In this document: piece after piece, positions 6,635-12,822 of the stretch
How positions within the stretch are numbered: position 1 is the first letter of the stretch
Layout of the letters: every line of letters begins with the position of its first letter
Assembly (NCBI GenBank): GCA_045593265.1
Contig: JAZNWH010000084.1
Span: 1-14,589 of the forward strand
DNA from: RGIG8497 sp045593265
Lineage (GTDB): Bacteria; Bacillota; Clostridia; RGIG6154
Length of the DNA: 14,589 bases
Direction of reading: 5' to 3'
The notes under the pieces: model-generated
The model's database searches: none
Told to the model about the DNA's origin: nothing
Seen by the model: the letters and a program-made list of their open reading frames with translations, nothing else
Translations under genes and position numbers: made by a program

Positions 6635-7747
6635 TTAAAATTCAACTTTTCCTTCGCCGATTATTTGTTTCTGTGTGTTGAATTTGACATTGGCTAAGTT
6701 TTTGTTTAATTTGATGAATGAACCTGCCACAACATTCGTTGGGTCAGATGTATCTCTGTTTACTGCAGAGCCTACTATTATTGTGCAGGGTTGTCCCAGG
6801 TCGTCATACTCACCGCCGTTTTCACTTATACAGAAAGTGTGAGTATGTCCGCAAAGCATAAAGTTTGGCTTTATATTTTCTTTTATGAGAGATGCCCATT
6901 TTGAATAAAGCTCTCTTTCTATAACAAATTTAGGTTTTCTTTTGAAAGTAAAGGGAACGTGGGATATTACAAGTCGGTATTTAACATCCTCTTCTTCGTA
7001 TTCATTTTCTGAATTTTCTATTACCTTTTTAATCATTTCTTCCTGCTCTAAACGGAATTCGTGACAACAAACGCTTCCGCCGTATTCTTCGGAAGAATCG
7101 TCTTTATCCTCCCCGGTATCAACAAGTATACCCCAGATGCAGCCAATTTTAAAGGTGTAATAAGATTTTCCGTTATCTCCGGGCATATATTTTGCTAAAT
7201 CTTCTGCACCATAGCCCCTTAAATCGTGGTTACCTCTTGAAATTATGCAGGGAATTGTGCCTTCTGTTATGTCGGAGGCTATTTCGTAGCAAAGAAGCAT
7301 ATCGTTAATTGTGTTTGAATAGCTTACGATATCCCCGTTTAAGATAAGCAAATCTGTTTCCTCATCAAAAAACTTTGCAGCAGCAACCGACTGTTCTTTC
7401 CAACCGTGAACATCGGCTAAGTGATATATATTTATATCTTCTGTTTTTTCAAGGGGCTTAAAATTATATTTTATTTCAACAATTTCTCCCGTTCTCGGAA
7501 AGTAAGGACAACGGTCGATTACAGGCTGTGCAATAATTGTATATTCTTTTTCTCTATTCAGCTTTTCCTGTGGTATTGTAAAGCTCTGAACACCTGCTTT
7601 TGCTATTTTTATGCCGTTGCTGTGATTGTAATATACTTTATTTCCTACACGGATACTTACAAATGAATCACACCAGGTTACAACCTTAATCTGATAGGTT
7701 TTACCTACAACGCAAACAGTAGGATGCATTTTTAATACATTATTCAT
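6635..7747 (-). CDS. Calcineurin-like metallophosphoesterase with N-terminal beta domain
   Basis: This 370-residue enzyme of the calcineurin-like fold hydrolyses phosphate mono- or diesters with two metal ions. All signature blocks are present in order: LADVHGW (Asp112, His114), LNGDIV (Asp139), RGNHD (Asn173, His174), VISHVPF and CGHTHTF. About 100 residues before the catalytic domain look like a beta-sandwich (short alternating strands, no cysteine pairs), often used to position substrate. No signal peptide is visible, so it is probably cytosolic. ATG 7747 is preceded by AGAGGTAAAGAGAA. It is the last gene of the minus-strand operon, 13 bases after the EEP enzyme gene, with the terminator right behind it. 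The natural substrate is unknown; neighbours suggest a phosphorylated sugar derivative or a nucleotide or lipid phosphodiester. Confidence 0.9.
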   Translation of the reverse strand: MNNVLKMHPTVCVVGKTYQIKVVTWCDSFVSIRVGNKVYYNHSNGIKIAKAGVQSFTIPQEKLNREKEYTIIAQPVIDRCPYFPRTGEIVEIKYNFKPLEKTEDINIYHLADVHGWKEQSVAAAKFFDEETDLLILNGDIVSYSNTINDMLLCYEIASDITEGTIPCIISRGNHDLRGYGAEDLAKYMPGDNGKSYYTFKIGCIWGILVDTGEDKDDSSEEYGGSVCCHEFRLEQEEMIKKVIENSENEYEEEDVKYRLVISHVPFTFKRKPKFVIERELYSKWASLIKENIKPNFMLCGHTHTFCISENGGEYDDLGQPCTIIVGSAVNRDTSDPTNVVAGSFIKLNKNLANVKFNTQKQIIGEGKVEF

Positions 7748-7760
7748 TTCTCTTTACCTC

Positions 7761-8486
7761 TTATATTTCAAGTTCTGCAACAATGGGAAAATGGTCGGAC
7801 ACCATTTTTTCTATTGTTTTTACCATTTTTACTTCTATATCCTTACTTACAAATATATAGTCAATTTTCTGATCAAGGTTTGGAGTGCGGTATGTAAAAG
7901 GGCCACCGGATATATAAACTTCCTTTAAGGTATCGTAAACAGGTTTTAATATTTCGTTGTCGGGAGTCATATTAAGGTCGCCCATAAATATAACGGGAGT
8001 GTTTACATTTTTAAGTTCATTAAGAAGTGTTTCAACTGCATTTCTTTGTTCTGCTTTTGCAAGACCGAAATGGGAAATAAACACAGTTATTTTCTTTTCA
8101 AGATTAATTTCAGCTTTTAAAAGTTTTCTTGTTTCGTAGTATGCATCCTCGTCCTTAATTTCGGGATCAGGAATATCTATAATGCTGTAATTGGCAACAG
8201 GAAATCTTGAAAGAAGAGCATCACCATATGGGCCATACTGTTCAAACTCTATACATTTTGAGAAAACAACATTTCTGTTTGTTTTTTCAGCCATTATTTT
8301 TTCCTGACCATTATATGCTATATGTTTTCCAAGACCACGAACTTCATTAATACAGATAATATCTGCATCTTCATTATTTATAACGTCAGCACTCAGGTCA
8401 AGATTGATTTTTTCCTTTTTTGTTTCTCTGTAATCGGCATAATCAAGACCATGCTCAATATTAAATGTCATAACTTTTAGTTTCAT
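7761..8486 (-). CDS. Endonuclease/exonuclease/phosphatase (EEP) family hydrolase
   Basis: This 241-residue single-domain protein has the DNase I/sphingomyelinase/inositol-phosphatase fold. Visible motifs are TFNIEHG (metal-site Asn9), INEVRG (Glu48, metal ligand), GDALLSRFPV, SHFGL, MGDLNMTPD (catalytic Asp and Asn), QKIDYIFVS and the C-terminal SDHFPIVAE (catalytic His). The family cleaves phosphodiesters or phosphomonoesters; here it may act on a small metabolite rather than DNA, given its neighbours. There is no signal peptide. Its ribosome binding site (AGAGGT) lies inside the last codons of the upstream GH3 fragment, whose stop codon is only 2 bases before this ATG. Translational coupling is therefore likely. 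Thirteen bases separate it from the next phosphoesterase gene. Confidence 0.9.
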   Translation of the reverse strand: MKLKVMTFNIEHGLDYADYRETKKEKINLDLSADVINNEDADIICINEVRGLGKHIAYNGQEKIMAEKTNRNVVFSKCIEFEQYGPYGDALLSRFPVANYSIIDIPDPEIKDEDAYYETRKLLKAEINLEKKITVFISHFGLAKAEQRNAVETLLNELKNVNTPVIFMGDLNMTPDNEILKPVYDTLKEVYISGGPFTYRTPNLDQKIDYIFVSKDIEVKMVKTIEKMVSDHFPIVAELEI

Positions 8487-8488
8487 AT

Positions 8489-9121
8489 TTATACCTCTCG
8501 CTCAAAAAATCCTTTTAAAGCAACAGGATTTTTACCCTGTGCTTCTATTTCACCAAGAAGAACCTTTACTAAAGCTTTCTGACTTTCCTCGGTAAATGAG
8601 AATGTATTTACATATGTTCTCATAAAGGGTATTTCGTAAAGCTTATATGGATCTGCAAAGGAAGTAAATACTACCTTTGGGTGTCTGAATATATAACCTC
8701 TCCAGAAAGCAAATATCTCATCCCAGCCAAGTCTTAAAGAGCCGCCTATGCTGTCTATTTGTGCTACACCACAGTTCACAAGAACTGCAGAAACATTATT
8801 TTCATCATAAACCTTTTCAATATCTCTGTGAGATGGCTTTTTAAGATGTACTGTTTTTATTCCCCGTCTGTTTAACTCTTCTTCAACAAATTTAAATCTG
8901 TCTTCACATTGCGGTTTATAATATAGTGAACAAAGAAGTACAGTATCTCCCTCTTTTAAATCGAGAGGAAGGATATTATCCATATCTCTTACAATTTTAA
9001 TACTCTTTTCTGCAATCTGAGTTGATATCTCTTCAATGTTTTCTGTAATCTCTACTTCAGTTTCTTTATCATTAAGCAGTCCAACTGTTTCTTTAAGCTT
9101 TAAAATTCTTCTTAAGCTTCT
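8489..9121 (-). pseudogene. GH3 beta-N-acetylhexosaminidase-like fragment: C-terminal domain only
   Basis: The reading frame is open from 9121 to 8489 (210 residues) and matches the end of family 3 glycoside hydrolases of NagZ type. It begins at the helix that ends the catalytic barrel (LRRILKLKETVGLL), continues through IAEKSIKIVRDMDNILPL, and covers the whole C-terminal domain (DTVLLCSLYYKPQ, FADPYKLYEIPFMRTYVN, ending FFEREV). The catalytic barrel, about 320 residues, is missing. The homology begins exactly at the stop codon of the upstream isomerase gene, as expected after a deletion. The only ATG is 8983 (164 residues), with a weak ribosome binding site. The frame is uninterrupted, so either the loss is recent or the domain alone is kept for some use. 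It lies inside the operon and may still couple translation of the next gene. Confidence 0.8.
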
Positions 9122-9966
9122 TCAAACATATCAGAAAGCATTCTTGCACTTTTGGCAAGCATTTTCGCTCCTGCGAGAATATTATCCTTGTTGTAATCTT
9201 TTAAAAAGCTACTTGATTCAAGCGTAAAATCTCCGTCATAATTAATTTCCTTTAATGCTTTTACTATTGGTGCAAAATCTACTTTCCCCGAAAATGGTAT
9301 CTGGTGTAAATCGTGCCACTTATCATTATCATGAATATGAAGGCTTTTGAGCCTTTGCCCAAGAGCCTTTATCATTTCTACCGAATTAGTTCCACTTCCC
9401 TTCATTTCTGCATGTCCTATATCAAGACAAGCTACCAGTGTGTCGTCGTTGACAGTATCTAAATATTCATTAAAACTTTCAGGTGTTGCACAAGGTGCAA
9501 AGGTAGCTTTATCTGATTTTGCATCCCATATAAACATATTTTCAGTTGCAATTTTTATTCCGTATTCTTTTGCAAAAGGAATAAGTTCCAAATACATTTC
9601 TTTATTTTTATCCATCGATTCAAAGCAACAGGGATGGATAATGCAGGTTTTTCCGCCTGCTTCTGCGGTACACTCAACCGCACGTTTTAAAGTTGAGCGT
9701 ACAGACGACCAGTCGCTTGGGTTCGGAGCATGGGACTGATTGCAATAAATGCCGTTATCTAATCCTATCTGTTTAAGTTTTCTTGCAACCTTTAAATATT
9801 CATTTCCCACAAAACGACCGTTTAAAGCTCTGTTCTCATAGTCATATTCACACAAGCAGGATATAGAAAAATCCCATGCATCAAATCCGGCTTTTGCCAC
9901 TGTTTCAACAGCTTTTTCTTCGCCTACAATACGATGTGCAGAAATTATTTCGGTAGATATTTTCAT
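9112..9966 (-). CDS. Sugar phosphate isomerase/epimerase (xylose isomerase-like TIM barrel)
   Basis: This 284-residue protein has the AP-endonuclease-2/xylose-isomerase-like TIM barrel, a cytosolic metal-dependent fold that isomerises or epimerises sugars, inositols and related compounds. Metal-site motifs stand at the ends of strands: IATENMF (Glu), CLDIGHAEMKG (Asp and His), LHIHDNDKWHDLHQIPFSG (His) and FTLESSSF (Glu). The start at 9966 follows GAGGTGAAAAA. It lies 15 bases after the transporter gene in the same operon. Its stop codon overlaps the beginning of the GH3 fragment's reading frame, which suggests a deletion point just behind this gene. The substrate cannot be read from the sequence. 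The transporter and regulator next to it suggest that it handles an imported carbohydrate or polyol. Confidence 0.88.
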   Translation of the reverse strand: MKISTEIISAHRIVGEEKAVETVAKAGFDAWDFSISCLCEYDYENRALNGRFVGNEYLKVARKLKQIGLDNGIYCNQSHAPNPSDWSSVRSTLKRAVECTAEAGGKTCIIHPCCFESMDKNKEMYLELIPFAKEYGIKIATENMFIWDAKSDKATFAPCATPESFNEYLDTVNDDTLVACLDIGHAEMKGSGTNSVEMIKALGQRLKSLHIHDNDKWHDLHQIPFSGKVDFAPIVKALKEINYDGDFTLESSSFLKDYNKDNILAGAKMLAKSARMLSDMFEEA

Positions 9967-9981
9967 TTTTTCACCTCAAAA

Positions 9982-10851
9982 TTATATATTTAAAAATATT
10001 AATGCTATTGCCCCAACTCCAATACCAAACCATCGATAAGGATGCAGTTTTTCGTGATAACCAATTACAGAAAACACCGTTGTCAGAATCAATCCGCCTA
10101 CAGCTATTCCGGGGAAAATAATGCTTTCTGAAAGCGGAGATGAAATCATCAGTAAAATGAGAAGATTTAATAAGGCACTGTTGATTCCGCCGATAATCGG
10201 GAAAAGGATGGTCTTTTTTGATATTTTCCGTAACTCACACCGATTTTTATTAAAGTAAAGAATTAAGGAAAAAACAACAGCTATTCCTGAGCCAAAAAAC
10301 ATAAACATATTTTTGTATCTTCCATCAAATGCCAATTGCTGATATTTTTGAATAATGGAGCATCCGGCATTTCCTGTTAAAAGCATCAAGGAATAAACAA
10401 TCCATTTAAATGTTATTGCTTTTTCGGTTGAAGTTTTATCGGATTTGAAGCAAAAATACAAAGCTAAGATTATCAAAACCAGTCCAAGAGCAATATTAAA
10501 AGTAACAGGATTATTCCAAAATATAAAGCCCCAAAATGCAACACCGATTAAAGAAAGCTGTTTAATAAAGGCTGTCAGTGAAACAGAACCGATTTGATAA
10601 GCTTTGAACATTCCAATCATAGCTGTGGTGTAAAATAAACCATAGGCAATCGAATAGATTATAACAGAAGGGGCGAACTCAGCCTCGCAAAAATAGATAA
10701 TACCCCACGAAGTAAAAGCCACACATGTAGAAATAACAGAATAAAGAGAAGATGTATTTTTTTGTTTTGTATTTGCTCTGCCAAACAAAGTAGTCATGAT
10801 ACTGAGAATAGCAGAACTACACATTGAACAAACCAGATATATGTATTCCAT
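9982..10851 (-). CDS. EamA/DMT-family membrane transporter
   Basis: This 289-residue, very hydrophobic protein has about ten membrane spans in two halves, as in EamA-type drug/metabolite transporters. The second half ends in the typical GLILTTVFSVIGYHEKLHP followed by YRWFGIGVGAIALIFL, a late-EamA-repeat pattern (short 'E-lhp-yqw-G' turn between the last two helices). It should lie in the cytoplasmic membrane and move a small metabolite. Direction and substrate are unknown. ATG 10851 comes one base after the stop codon of the histidine phosphatase gene, so translation is coupled. The isomerase gene follows after 15 bases. Confidence 0.87.
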   Translation of the reverse strand: MEYIYLVCSMCSSAILSIMTTLFGRANTKQKNTSSLYSVISTCVAFTSWGIIYFCEAEFAPSVIIYSIAYGLFYTTAMIGMFKAYQIGSVSLTAFIKQLSLIGVAFWGFIFWNNPVTFNIALGLVLIILALYFCFKSDKTSTEKAITFKWIVYSLMLLTGNAGCSIIQKYQQLAFDGRYKNMFMFFGSGIAVVFSLILYFNKNRCELRKISKKTILFPIIGGINSALLNLLILLMISSPLSESIIFPGIAVGGLILTTVFSVIGYHEKLHPYRWFGIGVGAIALIFLNI

Positions 10852-10852
10852 G

Positions 10853-11491
10853 TTATTTTATACCTTCTTCGGTAATTTTATCAACAAGGTGGTCGCAATA
10901 CCCTATTTGAATCCATTTGATGTTACCTTTATCATATTGCGCAACGGTAACCGAAGCATTCGGTACATGAGGTATATCTTTTATTTTTTCCAACGGTATT
11001 TTGTCCCAGGCCGCACGAAGAGTACGTATAACACCACCGTGTGTTCCCACCAGAACTGTTTTCCCTTCATTTTCCTCCGCAATTTTCTCAAAAGCAAGCT
11101 TGCTGCGCATCATAACATCAGCGTAGCTTTCACCACCGTCAAATTTTGAAATCCCCGGATTTTGCCTGTATAATTCAAAGCTCTCGGGAAATTCTTTTTT
11201 TACATCTTCAATGAGTTTTCCCTGCCATTTGCCGACGTTCACTTCGCGAAGGCTTTTGCATTTATGTACAGGTAATTCAAGTGCATCGGCAATTGGCTTT
11301 ACAGTTTCATAAGCACGACATAAATCGCTCGAATAAATACTGTCAATTTTAAAATTTTTAACAATATATTCTGCCGTAGATTCAGCCTGAGAAAAACCTA
11401 TATCGTCAAGAGAGATATCCATTTGACCGGAAAATCTTTTTTCTTTATTGCCAACACTGTATCCATGCCTTATTATAATAAACGTTACCAT
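10853..11491 (-). CDS. Histidine phosphatase (phosphoglycerate-mutase-like) family protein
   Basis: This 212-residue enzyme uses a phospho-histidine intermediate to remove phosphate from small molecules. The catalytic motif is IIIRHGYSVGN (Arg8, His9). Other active-site parts are YSSDLCRAYET (second Arg), LREVNVGKWQG (Glu) and VGTHGGVIRT (second His). Glu or Gln is more usual than Tyr in RHGY. The open frame extends further upstream, but ATG 11491 has a perfect AAAGGAG eight to nine bases ahead and starts directly at the family's first strand, so it is the true start. It is the first gene of the operon, behind the promoter at 11513-11540. The fold covers sugar-phosphate and cofactor phosphatases; true mutase activity is unlikely at this length. 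Confidence 0.92.
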   Translation of the reverse strand: MVTFIIIRHGYSVGNKEKRFSGQMDISLDDIGFSQAESTAEYIVKNFKIDSIYSSDLCRAYETVKPIADALELPVHKCKSLREVNVGKWQGKLIEDVKKEFPESFELYRQNPGISKFDGGESYADVMMRSKLAFEKIAEENEGKTVLVGTHGGVIRTLRAAWDKIPLEKIKDIPHVPNASVTVAQYDKGNIKWIQIGYCDHLVDKITEEGIK

Positions 11492-11512
11492 TTCAGTATC
11501 TCCTTTTTTATA

Positions 11513-11540
11513 ATTATAATTCCAAAAATAAAAAATACAA
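11513..11540 (-). promoter_or_regulatory. Promoter of the histidine-phosphatase operon
   Basis: On the minus strand TTGTAT (11540-11535), 16 bases, then a perfect TATAAT (11518-11513) lie 22 bases upstream of the ATG. The -35 box directly abuts the -35 box of the divergent AraC-type gene, so one bound regulator could affect both promoters. Confidence 0.6.
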
Positions 11541-11569
11541 TTGACAATTTTGCTTATTTTATATATAAT
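11541..11569 (+). promoter_or_regulatory. Consensus sigma-A promoter of the AraC-type gene
   Basis: Perfect TTGACA (11541-11546) and perfect TATAAT (11564-11569) have the ideal 17-base spacing. They lie about 30 bases before the start codon at 11600. This is the strongest-looking promoter of the window. Confidence 0.8.
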
Positions 11570-11599
11570 GTTGCTATTACAAAAATTTGAGGTTGATTT

Positions 11600-12475
11600 A
11601 TGGACAAATATGAAAAAATATGTGTTGAAAAAAATCCTGATTTCAGCGTATACTATGGAGCAGGAAAATATTTTTCTTCTAAAGAAAACACCTTGTTGCA
11701 CTATGATACTAATTTATCCGTCAGCTATATGCTTCAATGCAGCGGAAACATAAAAATAGAAGGTAAACAATATGCAATTCAAAACGGCGATGTTATTATT
11801 ACAACCCCTGCAGAGATACATTGTTGCAGTATTGATGACGGTACGTATCATGAGCGAATATCTGTTTGCATCAACAAATCTATTTTAAATAATTTCCATT
11901 TTGAAAGTGAGGATTACATTAAGCTTTTTGTTCAACACAAAAATGGTATCGGAAATATAATTCCCTCAGATACAGCTGCTGAATTTGAATTAGGAAGTCT
12001 GATGTCCAAAATACTTATGTTATCAAAATATAAAAGCAATAAAAATAAGATTTTGTGCGTTTGTAAAATCATGGAATTATTAGATAAAATCAATGACGCC
12101 GTATGCCAACACGAACAAAAGCCAACATCACATACTCTGAATAACAACACAATTTCTGAAGCTATAAAGTATATAAACAAAAATTTCACCACAAATATAA
12201 ATTGCCTTGAGCTTGCACAAAAACTTTTTGTAAACAAATATCACCTTGAACATCTTTTTAAGGAAAGTGTTGGAATGCCTTTATGGGAATATGTAATAAT
12301 CAAGCGTCTTTTGTACGTAAATGAACTGTTACAGCAAAAATATTCTGTTGAAACAGCTTCGCACGAAGCGGGATTTAATAATTATTCAAATTTTTATAGA
12401 TTGTACAAAAAGCATTTCAATTGTACTCCTATGGAATATAAAAGAATAGCCAATAGCGAAAATGCTCACCTGTAA
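11600..12475 (+). CDS. AraC/XylS-family transcriptional regulator
   Basis: This 291-residue regulator has an N-terminal cupin-like sensor (about residues 20-100; NGDVIITTPAEIH is the typical strand and turn). A C-terminal double helix-turn-helix of about 100 residues begins at ISEAIKYINKNF. The first HTH is CLELAQKLFVNKYHLEHLFKE and the second is SVETASHEAGFNNYSNFYRL, followed by the family signature YKKHFNCTPMEYKR. Such proteins bind a small ligand, usually a sugar, and activate nearby operons. ATG 11600 follows TTGAGG. It is divergent from the phosphatase/transporter/isomerase operon, the classical layout for a local regulator. Its promoter is consensus, so autoregulation by repression is possible. 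A terminator overlaps its stop codon. Confidence 0.92.
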   Translation: MDKYEKICVEKNPDFSVYYGAGKYFSSKENTLLHYDTNLSVSYMLQCSGNIKIEGKQYAIQNGDVIITTPAEIHCCSIDDGTYHERISVCINKSILNNFHFESEDYIKLFVQHKNGIGNIIPSDTAAEFELGSLMSKILMLSKYKSNKNKILCVCKIMELLDKINDAVCQHEQKPTSHTLNNNTISEAIKYINKNFTTNINCLELAQKLFVNKYHLEHLFKESVGMPLWEYVIIKRLLYVNELLQQKYSVETASHEAGFNNYSNFYRLYKKHFNCTPMEYKRIANSENAHL

Positions 12476-12500
12476 AATACAAGTGAGCATTTTGTTTATT
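12459..12500 (+). terminator. Terminator of the AraC-type gene
   Basis: An 11-bp stem, AAAATGCTCAC (12459-12469) with GTGAGCATTTT (12483-12493), is followed by GTTTATTT. It overlaps the end of the coding region and faces the convergent spoIVB remnant. Confidence 0.8.
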
Positions 12501-12633
12501 TAATTTTCTCTGCCTCAGCCAACATGTTTTCTATAAAAATTCCATATCCTCTCGTAGTATCATTTACGAAAACATGAGTTACTGCACCAACTAACTTGCC
12601 ATTTTGCAGGATGGGTGAACCACTCACGAGTGA
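12496..12633 (-). pseudogene. spoIVB: C-terminal remnant of SpoIVB, stage IV sporulation peptidase
   Basis: Reading down to the stop at 12496 gives about 43 residues that match the end of SpoIVB, the serine peptidase that signals across the forespore membrane to start sigma-K processing. It starts SGSPILQNGKLVGAVTHVF, followed by VNDTTRGYGIFIENML. The catalytic serine region (usually GMSGSP) is at the left limit; just before it the homology stops (LVSGSP) at 12628-12633. No start codon is present, and the PDZ domain and the rest of the peptidase domain are missing. It is clearly broken. The neighbouring bases are not SpoIVB-like, so an insertion or deletion removed the first 85-90% of the gene. 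Confidence 0.8.
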
Positions 12634-12822
12634 TGTCAATGGGGGACAACAAATTTATCTTGAAAAATTTTTAAATTCAAGCTGTTTTGCTTACAAAATC
12701 ACCTATATCGAGGCTGAAATGAGTAAATTTATCAACAAATTTTAGCTTTGGATTATAGTACTGCCTGTTCAATAACAGCATTTTGAATTTCTTCCTTCAG
12801 GGATATGAATTTCCCCTTTCAT
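12634..12822. other. Scar between spoIVB remnant and glycyl radical enzyme; possible IS end
   Basis: There is no intact gene here. SpoIVB homology stops where TGTCAATGGGGGACAAC begins (12634-12650), which has the look of an insertion-sequence terminus. No matching inverted copy is found to the right. An inverted repeat (CTTGAA 12659-12664, TTCAAG 12676-12681) follows. On the minus strand an ATG (12822-12820) comes directly after the radical-enzyme stop codon but gives only 17 codons. A second frame ends in EEIQNAVIEQAVL. These may be remains of a downstream partner gene. Confidence 0.4.

Noticed and set aside
11492..11701. Seventy-codon N-terminal extension of the histidine phosphatase
   Set aside because: It spans both divergent promoters, is not like the family, and a perfect ribosome binding site stands before ATG 11491.
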